The notes beneath the pieces were generated by a model. The model was given only the letters and a program-made list of their open reading frames with translations. It had not been told where the DNA came from and ran no database searches. Made by a program: the position numbers and the translations under genes. 64,000 bases of DNA from Pseudomonas sp. RIT-PI-S (GTDB lineage: Bacteria; Pseudomonadota; Gammaproteobacteria; Pseudomonadales; Pseudomonadaceae). The stretch is taken from the NCBI RefSeq assembly GCF_025642975.1, contig NZ_JANZKJ010000001.1:806001-870000 (forward strand). Reading direction: 5' to 3'. Positions 37,749 to 46,544 of this stretch are shown one piece after another. Each line of letters opens with the position of its first letter. The stretch's first letter is position 1.

Positions 37749-39451
37749 TGCTCTCGGATAGCCCTTCGGTTTCGGTGCTGATCGCCGACGACAACATGAC
37801 CGACCGGATGTTGTTGTCGAGTATCGTCCGGCGCCAGGGCCACCATGTACTGCAGGCGGGCAACGGCGAGGAGGCCGTGAAGGTCTTCGAGCAGATGCGC
37901 CCGCAGATCGTTCTGCTGGACGTGATGATGCCGGTGATGGATGGTTTCGAGGCGGCGCGGCGGATCAAGGCACTGGCCGGCGAAGCCTTGGTGCCGGTGA
38001 TCTTCCTCACCTCGATGACCGAGGACGACGCCTTGGTGCGCTGCCTGGAAGCAGGCGGTGACGACTTCCTGCCCAAACCCTACAACCAGATCATCCTCGC
38101 CGCGAAAATCCACGCCATGGAGCGGATGCGCCGCTTGCAGGCCACCGTGCTCAAGCAGCGCGACGAGCTCGCCCGGCACCATGGCCACTTGCTCAACGAA
38201 CAGCGGGTGGCCAAGGCGGTGTTCGACCAAGTGGCCCATTCGGGATGCCTGGGCGCCGCTAATATCCGTTACCTGCAATCGCCCTACGCGCTGTTCAACG
38301 GCGACTTATTGCTGGCGGCGGCCAGCCCCGGCGGGGACCTCCACGTGCTGCTCGGTGACTTCACCGGCCACGGGTTGCCGGCCGCAGTGGGCGCCATGCC
38401 GCTGGCGGACGTGTTCTATGGCATGACCGCCAAGGGCTATGGCCTCTCCGAAACGCTGCGCGAAATGAATGCCAAGCTCAAGCGCATCCTGCCCCCGGAT
38501 ATGTTCTGCTGCGCGACGCTGATCAGCGTCAGCGTCAACCGGCGGGTGCTGGAGGTCTGGAATGGCGGCATGCCCGATGGCTATATCCTGCGCAAGGACG
38601 GCGGGCGGGTATCCACCCCGTCGCGCGCCTTGCCGCTGGGCATCCTCTCCCCAGAGCGCTTCGATCCCTCCACGCAGGTGTATCCGGTAGAGGAGGGGGA
38701 TCGGATCTTCCTGCTGTCCGATGGCGTGATCGAAACCGCCAATAATCACGAGACCCTGTTCGGCGCCGAGCGGCTCGAAGCGGTGCTGGATCGCAACGTC
38801 GACCGTGATCGGCTGTTCGAAGACATCCGTGAAGCGCTGCAGGTGTTTCATGGGGAAACCCGTGACGACGTCAGCATGGTCCAGGTGCGTGTGGTCGACT
38901 CGGCCAGCCTGCCACCGGTAGCCTTGGCACCGGAGCGCGGCCAGCCGACGCCAAGGGATTGGTCGGTCTCCTTTGAATTTCGCGCCGAGACCCTCAAGCG
39001 CTATAACCCGCTGCCCTTCCTGCTGCAGCTGCTGCAGGAAGTTCAAGGACTGCGCGGGCAGAGCGGAGCGCTATACAGCGTGCTCACCGAGCTTTATTCC
39101 AACGCGCTCGAGCATGGCGTGCTTGGCCTGGACTCTACCCTCAAGCGCGATGCCGAAGGCTTTGGCCGCTATTACCAGCTGCGCGAAGAGCGCTTGCGTG
39201 AGCTGCAACGGGGTTATGTGAAGGTGAGCCTGGTGGTCGAACCCGAGGGCCAGGGAGGCGGGCGCCTGATCATCTTCATCGAAGACAGCGGTGACGGTTT
39301 CGACGTCCCCGCGACCCTCCGGCAAGTCGGCGAAGGCCTGGGCTACTCGGGCCGCGGCATGAAGCTGGTCAGGGCACTGAGCCGCAGTGCCACCTGGGCC
39401 GACGACGGGCGCAGTGCCCGCGTAGAATTTGCCTGGGAGGGTCAGGCATAA
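37748..39451 (+). CDS. hsbR: Response regulator with PP2C phosphatase and serine-kinase domains (HsbR-like)
   Basis: A 567-aa protein with three domains. The receiver (residues 1-125) has Asp58 in IVLLDVMMPVMDGF. The SpoIIE-type PP2C domain (about 190-385) has DLHVLLGDFTGHGLPAAVGAMP and DRIFLLSDGVIETAN. The HATPase serine-kinase domain (about 410-560) has LTELYSNALEHGVL and FIEDSGDGFD. This is the architecture of P. aeruginosa PA3346 (HsbR), which (de)phosphorylates HsbA and receives phosphate from HptB. Genes on both sides support this. Confidence 0.9.
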   Translation: MLSDSPSVSVLIADDNMTDRMLLSSIVRRQGHHVLQAGNGEEAVKVFEQMRPQIVLLDVMMPVMDGFEAARRIKALAGEALVPVIFLTSMTEDDALVRCLEAGGDDFLPKPYNQIILAAKIHAMERMRRLQATVLKQRDELARHHGHLLNEQRVAKAVFDQVAHSGCLGAANIRYLQSPYALFNGDLLLAAASPGGDLHVLLGDFTGHGLPAAVGAMPLADVFYGMTAKGYGLSETLREMNAKLKRILPPDMFCCATLISVSVNRRVLEVWNGGMPDGYILRKDGGRVSTPSRALPLGILSPERFDPSTQVYPVEEGDRIFLLSDGVIETANNHETLFGAERLEAVLDRNVDRDRLFEDIREALQVFHGETRDDVSMVQVRVVDSASLPPVALAPERGQPTPRDWSVSFEFRAETLKRYNPLPFLLQLLQEVQGLRGQSGALYSVLTELYSNALEHGVLGLDSTLKRDAEGFGRYYQLREERLRELQRGYVKVSLVVEPEGQGGGRLIIFIEDSGDGFDVPATLRQVGEGLGYSGRGMKLVRALSRSATWADDGRSARVEFAWEGQA

Positions 39452-39475
39452 TAGCCCGCGTTCAAGGAGGACGAC

Positions 39476-39811
39476 GTGACCACACCCCATCTGGACCCTG
39501 GTGTACTCACAACGCTCAGGGAAATAATGGGCGAGGATTACCCCTTGCTGGTCGACACCTATCTCAGGGATTCCGAACAGCGCCTGGCCAAGTTGGTGGA
39601 GATCACCTCAGCGCCAGAGTTGCGGGAAGCCGCTCACAGCTTCAAGGGCAGCAGCAGCAACATGGGGGCAACGCCGCTTGCGGAACTGTGCGGCCAGCTC
39701 GAGCACCTGGAGCTCGATGCGCCCAGCGCGGTAGCCGCTACGCTAGTTCAGCAGATTGCCAGCGAGTTCGCCTGCGTGCGCTCGTGTTTTCTGGCCGAAC
39801 GTCAGCGCTGA
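39476..39811 (+). CDS. hptB: Histidine phosphotransfer protein (HptB-like)
   Basis: Single-domain HPt protein of 111 aa. The phospho-acceptor is His54 in AAHSFKGSSSNMGA. The GTG start at 39476 is well supported by AAGGAGG at 39465-39471. In P. aeruginosa HptB relays phosphate from hybrid kinases (RetS, PA1611 and others) to HsbR. The three-gene module lies between fliJ and fliK. Confidence 0.88.
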   Translation: MTTPHLDPGVLTTLREIMGEDYPLLVDTYLRDSEQRLAKLVEITSAPELREAAHSFKGSSSNMGATPLAELCGQLEHLELDAPSAVAATLVQQIASEFACVRSCFLAERQR

Positions 39812-39901
39812 ACCTCACTCCCCTCTGCCATCTGAAAGCTGGCCCGCCTTTTGCTTTAAGCCATGTATCCGTTTACTTACCCACCTTGCGGGGTTCTAGT
39901 C

Positions 39902-41371
39902 ATGGCTGTCGCTTCAAACCCACTTTTGCAGATTGGTACTTCCGTCGCGGCTTCTGGCAAGGCCCAGACCACCGCCGCGAGCGCCCTTAACAAAGTTGCC
40001 GACGCCACCAAGGACGGGGGTTCCAGCTTTGCCGAAGTCTATGCCCAGGAGCATAAAGCCCTTCCTCAGAAGAGCGGCGCCAGCGCAACGGCGCGCCCGA
40101 CTGACCATCTTGCTTCGACCGACAAAAAGCCAGCGGTTGCCGCCAAGCAAAAAGACGATAAACCGTCGGTTGCCGCCGACGGCAAATCTTCGCCGGTGGC
40201 CAAGAATGATAAAACTGATAAAGCCGGCAAGGCTGACAAAACCAGCAAGGCGGACAAATCGGATACAGCGGGCGAAGCCGACGACGCCGATACCGTCCAG
40301 GCCGATGACGCCACCGAAAGTACTGACGTTGTCAGTGCCAAGGCGGACGACGATACGCTGCAGAGCGATCTGGCCGATGCCAGCCTCAACCCGCCTCAGC
40401 CGCTGATGGACCCAACCGCCGCCGCTCCGGCGCCGGCCCCGGCGCACGTGGCGAACGATCCGGCGCCGCAGCCACAGCCACTGATCGACCCGGCACAGTT
40501 GCAGGCCGCCACCCAGGCACAGGCGCCAACGCCTGCAGCCAACGATGATTTCGATCCGGCTGCGGATCCGCTCGCCGACCTGCCGATGGTGCGGATGGCG
40601 CTGGAACAAAGTGCAAAGGATCAAGGCACGACCTCTGTACATGCCAAGCCCGATACCGGCACGGCTCAACCCGCCGCTGATGCCAGCAGCAGCACCTCGT
40701 TTGCCGAAAGCATGGGCGCCATGGTCGAGCAACAGAAGGTGACCGACAGCGCCACCTCTGACAGCGATAAGGATGGCCTAGGGGCGATTGGCGAACTCAA
40801 GGGGGGCAAGGCCGCTGATGGCAGCGACAACCGTGTGGACGACCTGAGCAGCCGCCTGGGCCAGCTCAACCAGGCGGTGAGCGGCAAGGCCGCAGCCAGC
40901 GCTGCCACCCCCCTGGCGCAACCGTTGAACATGCAGCAGAACGGCTGGAGCGAGGGGCTGGTGAACCGGGTGATGTACCTGTCCAGCCAGAACCTGAAGT
41001 CGGCGGATATTCAACTGCACCCGCTGGAGCTTGGCCGCTTGGACATCCGCGTGGACGTCACTCCCGACCAGCAGACCCAGATCACCTTCCACAGTGCCCA
41101 CCTGGGCGTGCGTGATGCGTTGGAAAGCCAGCAGGGCCGTTTGCGCGACATGCTCTCGCAGCAAGGCATGACCCAGGTCGATGTCAATGTGTCGAGCCAG
41201 TCTCAGCAGCAACAACAGCAACAGCAAGCCCAGGCGCAGGCTGCCCAGGCGAGCGCCAGCGGCCGTGGCCGTGGCGGTAACGTCGCTGATGAACCAGAGG
41301 TCTCGGCAGTGGCTGAGGCAGCGGCCACCCAAAGCGTCATTGGCAGCAGCATGGTGGACTACTACGCCTGA
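39902..41371 (+). CDS. fliK: Flagellar hook-length control protein FliK
   Basis: Secreted molecular ruler and substrate-specificity switch (489 aa). The N-terminal two-thirds is Ala/Asp/Lys/Pro-rich and low complexity, with KADK-type repeats (residues about 85-130). The C-terminal conserved domain covers about 340-450 (LKSADIQLHPLELGRLDIRV, HLGVRDALESQQGRLRDMLSQQGM). A Gln-rich run (QSQQQQQQQQAQAQAAQA) follows. ATG 39902 (MAVASNPLLQIG) is preferred over ATG 39863. The convergent toxin gene ends 28 bp downstream with no obvious terminator between. Confidence 0.93.
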   Translation: MAVASNPLLQIGTSVAASGKAQTTAASALNKVADATKDGGSSFAEVYAQEHKALPQKSGASATARPTDHLASTDKKPAVAAKQKDDKPSVAADGKSSPVAKNDKTDKAGKADKTSKADKSDTAGEADDADTVQADDATESTDVVSAKADDDTLQSDLADASLNPPQPLMDPTAAAPAPAPAHVANDPAPQPQPLIDPAQLQAATQAQAPTPAANDDFDPAADPLADLPMVRMALEQSAKDQGTTSVHAKPDTGTAQPAADASSSTSFAESMGAMVEQQKVTDSATSDSDKDGLGAIGELKGGKAADGSDNRVDDLSSRLGQLNQAVSGKAAASAATPLAQPLNMQQNGWSEGLVNRVMYLSSQNLKSADIQLHPLELGRLDIRVDVTPDQQTQITFHSAHLGVRDALESQQGRLRDMLSQQGMTQVDVNVSSQSQQQQQQQQAQAQAAQASASGRGRGGNVADEPEVSAVAEAAATQSVIGSSMVDYYA

Positions 41372-41399
41372 CGCGCGCCCGTAAAGCGGCGGCACCTAC

Positions 41400-44390
41400 C
41401 TACCGGGTATGCAACCAGCTGGAGGTGGCGCCGATGCGAATCCGCCAGGCGAGGGGGCAATAGGAGGGGGTGTATGTGCGGATCTGCCGGTGCAGCGCGG
41501 CCAAGTGCCGCGCGGGCACATACAGCTCCGTGGCAATCCGGCAAATCGAGCGAAATTGCTGCAACTCCGGTTGCCGTTCCATCAGCACGTCGTTGAAGAC
41601 GCCAGGCCCCGTGACCTGGTTGATCCGCCGCGCATAGGCGGTAACGGCCTCATGGCTGTCGGCACCTTCGTACGGCCGTCGATAGTAAAGGTCGCGGTTG
41701 GCCAAAAAGCGCATGTAGCTTTCTTCGGAGATCTGCGCCAGCACTGGGTTGTCCGGCAGGGTGGCGAAGTTGCTGGTATTGAAACCGCAGTGCAGTCCCA
41801 GTCGCGGCTCGCTCACCAGGCCGTTCAGTAGCAGTTTGCCGGGGGCGACTGTCCAGTCTTTCTCGGCGAAGCCATCCCCGCTCTGGGTGCCGGCATAGAT
41901 CACATCGTCTACGTCCATGTACACACCACCAAAGTGGTGGAGCATGCGATAGCGGAGCACATCCGCCGCGCTGGCGTAGTTGATCCCGCTGCCCTCGGTG
42001 GCCGCCAGGTACTGCTGGTAATAGGGGCTTTGCGCGAAGCTGCGGAAGAATTCCGTCGACTTCAGTTCTTGAACCTTGAGGTTTGGCGCGGCCGCGGCCA
42101 GGTCTGCGAGGGTCAGCGTATGGTCCAGCGGGTCGTCTATCGCCAGGTACAGGTGGTAGTCGAAAGGCGCCGCGCCGCTGCCAGCCTGGGCTGCATTGCG
42201 TAGCAGGTTGTCGACCAGTTTGCCGGGCATGCGCCGCCCCAGCCAAATGCTATGGATCGTTCTTGGTAGCGGCAGGCGCCCCGCTGAGGGCAGGTCAGGG
42301 ATCGTCCACGGATAGGACGCCGGGATACCCAACTCAGCTGTGGCGGCTTCGATGCTCGCCGCCGGCGCATCCGGCACCTGGGTAACGTCGAACAGTTCGA
42401 AGCCCGCGCGGCTTTCGTTATACCGAAAGGCCGACCCCCGGGCGGTGCGCCAGCTTTCGCTGAAGGGATCGAAGCGAACCAGCCGCAGGCTGTCGTCCAC
42501 TTCGATCAGGTGCCCAGGCGCTACCACGCTGTTCAGTTGCTGCTGTTGTACCCCTCGCAGCACCTTGACCGCCGGCCTGCGCCAAGGTTGCCGGGCCAGC
42601 GGCGAGAGCAAGCGCAACCGCGCCGGGCTCATTTCAGCCAAAGCCAGATGCGCTTCATGCTCGAGCCATGCGCCATCGGCCAGCGCTTCCAGTTGCGGCG
42701 CAGATAACGCCTGATCTTCCTGGCCAAGCAGCGCCAGGGTGTTGGCCCGGTTGAGCCGCAGGTTCAGCCGTAGCGAAGCCACCCGCAAGCCACGCGCCTG
42801 GATTCGGAACAAATGAAAAGGGCCATCGAAGTTCGCCTGGGCATAAGCCAGCGCGCCCTCGGCGTTGCCGAATGCCCGTAATACCGGGCCGTCAATCATC
42901 GGCGCCAAGCGCACGAAGCGCGTGCTGGCGGGCAAGCCTGCGCTTAGCAAGGCGGTCGCGGGCTCGTCCCGGGCCGCCTCCTGCACGGCAAACAACACCT
43001 CCACATCGGTTCGCTCGATCATGCCGCGGCTGTTGAGGGGCCAAGCCGATACCGGCGAACTGGGCAGGGAGGCTGCTGTAAGAGCCGAGGTGGGATCTTC
43101 CTGCCCGACTTCCCATTGCCAATCGGCGACCTCGCCCGATCCCAGGAACGGCAGGGTCAACAGCGCGGTGAGGCCTTGCCCGAACGCCGCTGCAATGGCG
43201 CCGCTGCGCTCTTCGTGGGAGCGGGCATCGATGGCCTTTTCGATATCCAGCCCCAATGCCGTGCCGGCACTGGCAAGCGCCACCAAGGCTACCGGCCAGC
43301 CAACCGGAGCAAGGTCGCTGGCAAGCCTGGAAAGCGTCGACAGAAAGGCGATGGCGGCGTCCTTGCGCAGGCGGCTGTTGCTGGTCAGCGCTTCATGGGC
43401 GTGGCGCAGCATTTCCGCTTCGGCCTGCTCGGCCAGCCAGGCAAAGGGGTCACTGTTCACCGGCAGCGCATCACCTCCGAGCCAGCCGGGCGCGAGCTTG
43501 CCCTCGGCCAGTTTCGCCACGGCGGCGCGTGCCTGGTCGTCGTTCAGCGCAAAGCGTGCCTGCAACAGCGCCAAGCCCTGCGCAGTGGTGGCCTGCCGAG
43601 CAAGCCAGGCCGCCAAGGCTTGGTTGCTGGCAAACCGCTGCACCGGGGGCATTCGGCTGGGCATGTACAGGTATTGGCCGCCATCGACGTCATGGATGCG
43701 CAGCATGTCACGCGCGGCGTGGCCCTCGATGCTCAATCCGGTGATGCGCAGCCCAGCCCGGGGAGGGCGCTGGCGGCCGAGGTTGGCCGGCGAAAGATCA
43801 GTACCCACGCCTGCCGCCAGCGCACCGCGCAGGGTCGACAGCTCCACCTCGCCCAGGTACCCCGCATCGCGTGCATGGGCCAGGCTCACCAAGGCACTTG
43901 CCCGGCCTAGGGCGATGAAGTCAGTGGTACGGGTGCGCCAGAAGTAACTCAGGCGCGATCGGTAATGGGTGGCGAAGTCGGTGTGCCAGAAATCCGCGCT
44001 GACCCGGCTGGGCAGCAAGCCTATCTCGCAGCGTTCGTCGTAGCGCCCCTCGCCGGCCCCGCGGGTATAGAACCCGCTGAACATGTCGAGCTGATCCAGC
44101 CGCTCTTGGTCGCTGGATGCAAACCGCTGAAGCACCAACCGCGGCAGCGTAAGCGTCTCGCTTGGCGGGCCGCCATGAGCCCAGCCGGTAAAGGCTGCTT
44201 CGCTCGACTGTGCGTTGTCGAACCTATGCCAATACACCGCGTGGACGTCCAGGGCCTCCAGGTGGTGAGCCCGCAGCAGGCGCTTGGCCTCCATTTCAGC
44301 CGCGCGGTCTAGGTCGGGGTAATCGGCGAACCAGCGCTGGCTCAGTTCGATCAGCTCCGCCATCTGGCGAGTTCGTGCATCCACTGTCAT
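41400..44390 (-). CDS. TcdB-like glycosyltransferase toxin with N-terminal dermonecrotic-toxin-type (DUF6543-like) region
   Basis: A 996-aa protein antisense to the flagellar genes. Residues about 695-960 form a GT44/DXD-type glycosyltransferase resembling large clostridial toxins: Trp716 (IHSIWLG), then Asp810, Arg813, Asp826 and Asp828 (ADVLRYRMLHHFGGVYMDVD). The Asp/Arg/DxD spacing (0, +3, +16, +18) equals that of TcdB D270/R273/D286/D288. Residues 1-300 resemble the N-terminal domain of Pseudomonas dermonecrotic-toxin-like proteins (FWRTRTTDFIALGRASALVS). Two hydrophobic stretches lie near 362-385 and 398-418. No signal peptide, cysteine protease domain or RTX/CROP repeats are visible. 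ATG 44390 has AGGAGG 8 bases upstream. The expected role is glycosylation of a host or competitor protein; target and secretion route are unknown. It could also be delivered by a non-flagellar system. Confidence 0.8.
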   Translation of the reverse strand: MTVDARTRQMAELIELSQRWFADYPDLDRAAEMEAKRLLRAHHLEALDVHAVYWHRFDNAQSSEAAFTGWAHGGPPSETLTLPRLVLQRFASSDQERLDQLDMFSGFYTRGAGEGRYDERCEIGLLPSRVSADFWHTDFATHYRSRLSYFWRTRTTDFIALGRASALVSLAHARDAGYLGEVELSTLRGALAAGVGTDLSPANLGRQRPPRAGLRITGLSIEGHAARDMLRIHDVDGGQYLYMPSRMPPVQRFASNQALAAWLARQATTAQGLALLQARFALNDDQARAAVAKLAEGKLAPGWLGGDALPVNSDPFAWLAEQAEAEMLRHAHEALTSNSRLRKDAAIAFLSTLSRLASDLAPVGWPVALVALASAGTALGLDIEKAIDARSHEERSGAIAAAFGQGLTALLTLPFLGSGEVADWQWEVGQEDPTSALTAASLPSSPVSAWPLNSRGMIERTDVEVLFAVQEAARDEPATALLSAGLPASTRFVRLAPMIDGPVLRAFGNAEGALAYAQANFDGPFHLFRIQARGLRVASLRLNLRLNRANTLALLGQEDQALSAPQLEALADGAWLEHEAHLALAEMSPARLRLLSPLARQPWRRPAVKVLRGVQQQQLNSVVAPGHLIEVDDSLRLVRFDPFSESWRTARGSAFRYNESRAGFELFDVTQVPDAPAASIEAATAELGIPASYPWTIPDLPSAGRLPLPRTIHSIWLGRRMPGKLVDNLLRNAAQAGSGAAPFDYHLYLAIDDPLDHTLTLADLAAAAPNLKVQELKSTEFFRSFAQSPYYQQYLAATEGSGINYASAADVLRYRMLHHFGGVYMDVDDVIYAGTQSGDGFAEKDWTVAPGKLLLNGLVSEPRLGLHCGFNTSNFATLPDNPVLAQISEESYMRFLANRDLYYRRPYEGADSHEAVTAYARRINQVTGPGVFNDVLMERQPELQQFRSICRIATELYVPARHLAALHRQIRTYTPSYCPLAWRIRIGATSSWLHTR

Positions 44391-44479
44391 TTTTCCAGCC
44401 TCCTGTTTGCGAAGGCCGGACTCTGCAGGCTAGGCCGCCAGGGCTGCGGTACATATGGCAAGCTGCACCGGCGGAAACA

Positions 44480-44495
44480 TGGCATAACACTTGCT
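44480..44495 (+). promoter_or_regulatory. Sigma54 promoter for fliLMNOPQR-flhB
   Basis: TGGCATAACACTTGCT matches -24/-12 with spacing 10 (GG 44481-44482, GC 44493-44494). It lies 50 bp before fliL and divergent to the toxin gene. It lets the fliL operon be transcribed despite the antisense gene separating it from fliK. Confidence 0.85.
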
Positions 44496-44545
44496 CGACC
44501 ACAGGCGATCGGTGGTGTATCCCCTTATTGCGACGGATTATTGGC

Positions 44546-45061
44546 ATGGCTAAGAAAGAAGAAGATGCAGGCGCCGCCCCTGAGAAAAAGAAGGGCAAGC
44601 TCAAATTCATATTGATCATCGTGGTCGGCCTGCTGTTAGCCATCGGCGCTTCCGTGGGTGGAACCTGGTACTTCATGCACAAGTCCCAAAGCAATAAGGA
44701 GGAGAAAGCGCCGGATGCCGCCGCTGCCGCAACTGGCAAGCCCGCTGCCATTTATGAGTCCTTGAGCCCGGCCTTCGTGGTGAACCTGACCCAGAATGGA
44801 AAACAGCGCTACCTTCAGGTGAGCATCACGCTGCTGACCCATGACCAGGCGGGCCTCGATGCGCTGAAGGTGCATCTGCCGGTGATCCGCAACAACCTGG
44901 TGATGCTGCTTTCAGGCCAGGACTTCGCCACGCTGGCAAGCCCGGTAGGCATCGAGATGCTGCGGCAGAAGGCGACCGCCAGCGTTCAGGAAGTGGCGCA
45001 GAAGGAGGTTGGCAAGCTGGTGGTGGATCAACTGTTGTTCACCAATTTCGTATTGCAATAG
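44546..45061 (+). CDS. fliL: Flagellar basal body-associated protein FliL
   Basis: Single-pass inner-membrane protein (171 aa) that associates with the stators. A Lys-rich N-terminus precedes the helix at residues about 21-42 (FILIIVVGLLLAIGASVGGTW). The periplasmic part has YESLSPAFVVNLTQNGKQRYLQVSI and the C-terminal VDQLLFTNFVLQ typical of FliL. ATG 44546 is chosen; longer frames upstream run through the promoter. Confidence 0.95.
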   Translation: MAKKEEDAGAAPEKKKGKLKFILIIVVGLLLAIGASVGGTWYFMHKSQSNKEEKAPDAAAAATGKPAAIYESLSPAFVVNLTQNGKQRYLQVSITLLTHDQAGLDALKVHLPVIRNNLVMLLSGQDFATLASPVGIEMLRQKATASVQEVAQKEVGKLVVDQLLFTNFVLQ

Positions 45062-45070
45062 GAAACCCTC

Positions 45071-46039
45071 ATGGCCATGCAGGACCTGTTGTCACAGGAC
45101 GAGATCGACGCGCTGCTGCACGGCGTGGACGATGGGCTGGTGCAGACCGAAACCGTGGTCGAGCCCGGCAGTGTCAAAAGCTATGACCTCACTACCCAGG
45201 ACCGGATCGTGCGCGGTCGCATGCCGACCCTGGAAATGATCAACGAGCGCTTCGCCCGCTACACCCGCGTGAGCATGTTCAACCTGCTGCGCCGCTCCGC
45301 GGACGTTGCTGTTGGCGGCGTGCAGGTGATGAAGTTCGGCGAGTACATCCATTCGCTGTACGTGCCTACCAGCTTGAACCTGGTCAAGGTCAAGCCATTG
45401 CGCGGCACGGCGCTGTTCATTCTCGACGCCAGGCTGGTGTTCAAGCTGGTCGATAACTTCTTTGGCGGCGATGGCCGCCACGCCAAGATCGAGGGCCGGG
45501 AGTTCACCCCAACCGAGCTGCGAGTGGTGCGGATGGTGCTGGACCAAGCCTTCATTGACCTCAAAGAGGCCTGGCAGGCGGTAATGGAGGTGAACTTCGA
45601 GTTCATCAACTCCGAGGTCAACCCCGCCATGGCCAACATCGTTGGCCCGAGCGAAGCGATCGTGGTGTCGACGTTCCATGTGGAAATGGACGGCGGCGGC
45701 GGTGACCTCCATGTGGCCATGCCGTACTCGATGGTCGAACCGATTCGCGAAATGCTCGACGCAGGCTTCCAGTCCGACCTGGACGACCAGGACGAACGCT
45801 GGATCAAGGCATTGCGCGAGGATGTGCTGGACGTGGCGGTGCCGCTGAGCGCGACCGTGGTTCGCCGGCAACTGAAGCTGCGCGACATCTTGCACATGCA
45901 GCCTGGGGATGTGATTCCGGTGGAGCTGCCCGAAGAACTTATCATGCGCGCCAACGGCGTACCTTCGTTCAAGGCCCGGTTGGGCTCGCACAAGGGCACC
46001 CTGGCGTTGCAGATCACCACACCGATCGAGCGCCGCTGA
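45071..46039 (+). CDS. fliM: Motor switch protein FliM
   Basis: C-ring protein (322 aa) that binds CheY-P. The N-terminal peptide DLLSQDEIDALLHGVDDG is the CheY-P and CheC-like binding motif. The middle domain (MPTLEMINERFARYTRVSMFNLLRRSADV) and C-terminal SpoA domain (about 250-315, PLSATVVRRQLKLRDILHMQPGDVIPVELPE) are complete. Spacing to fliL is 9 bp. Confidence 0.97.
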   Translation: MAMQDLLSQDEIDALLHGVDDGLVQTETVVEPGSVKSYDLTTQDRIVRGRMPTLEMINERFARYTRVSMFNLLRRSADVAVGGVQVMKFGEYIHSLYVPTSLNLVKVKPLRGTALFILDARLVFKLVDNFFGGDGRHAKIEGREFTPTELRVVRMVLDQAFIDLKEAWQAVMEVNFEFINSEVNPAMANIVGPSEAIVVSTFHVEMDGGGGDLHVAMPYSMVEPIREMLDAGFQSDLDDQDERWIKALREDVLDVAVPLSATVVRRQLKLRDILHMQPGDVIPVELPEELIMRANGVPSFKARLGSHKGTLALQITTPIERR

Positions 46040-46079
46040 ACCGCGCGCGCCGAGCACTTGAGCAGATTGAGGCAAACCG

Positions 46080-46544
46080 ATGGCTGACGATAAAGATACC
46101 TCCGCCGACGACCAGGCACTGGCCGATGAGTGGGCTGCCGCCCTGAACGAAGCAGGCGACGGCGGGCAGAACGACATAGACGCGCTGTTGCAAGCGGACG
46201 CCGCTGCTCGCCCGGCCGGCACCCGCCTGCCGATGGAGGAGTTCGGCTCCTCGCCCAAGCCCTCCGAGATCCACGGCATGGAGGGCCCTAACCTGGACGT
46301 GATCCTGGATATTCCAGTGACCATTTCCATGGAAGTCGGCAGTACTGAAATCAACATCCGCAACCTGCTGCAGCTCAACCAAGGCTCGGTGATCGAGCTC
46401 GACCGCCTCGCCGGCGAACCTCTGGACGTCCTAGTGAACGGCACCCTGGTGGCGCATGGCGAAGTGGTGGTGGTGAACGAGAAATTCGGCATACGCCTGA
46501 CCGATGTGATCAGCCCCGCCGAACGCATCAAGAAGCTGCGCTGA
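46080..46544 (+). CDS. fliN: Motor switch protein FliN
   Basis: C-ring protein (154 aa). An acidic N-terminal extension (residues 1-75, ADDKDTSADDQALADEWAAAL) precedes the SpoA domain (VILDIPVTISMEVGSTEINIRNLLQLNQGSVIELDRLAGEPLDVLVNGTLVAHGEVVVV). The stop overlaps the fliO start by one base (TGATG). Confidence 0.97.
   Translation: MADDKDTSADDQALADEWAAALNEAGDGGQNDIDALLQADAAARPAGTRLPMEEFGSSPKPSEIHGMEGPNLDVILDIPVTISMEVGSTEINIRNLLQLNQGSVIELDRLAGEPLDVLVNGTLVAHGEVVVVNEKFGIRLTDVISPAERIKKLR

Noticed and set aside
42865..43947. 360-residue plus-strand frame opposite the toxin gene
   Set aside because: The minus-strand frame has a strong ribosome site and recognisable domains; the plus frame has neither.
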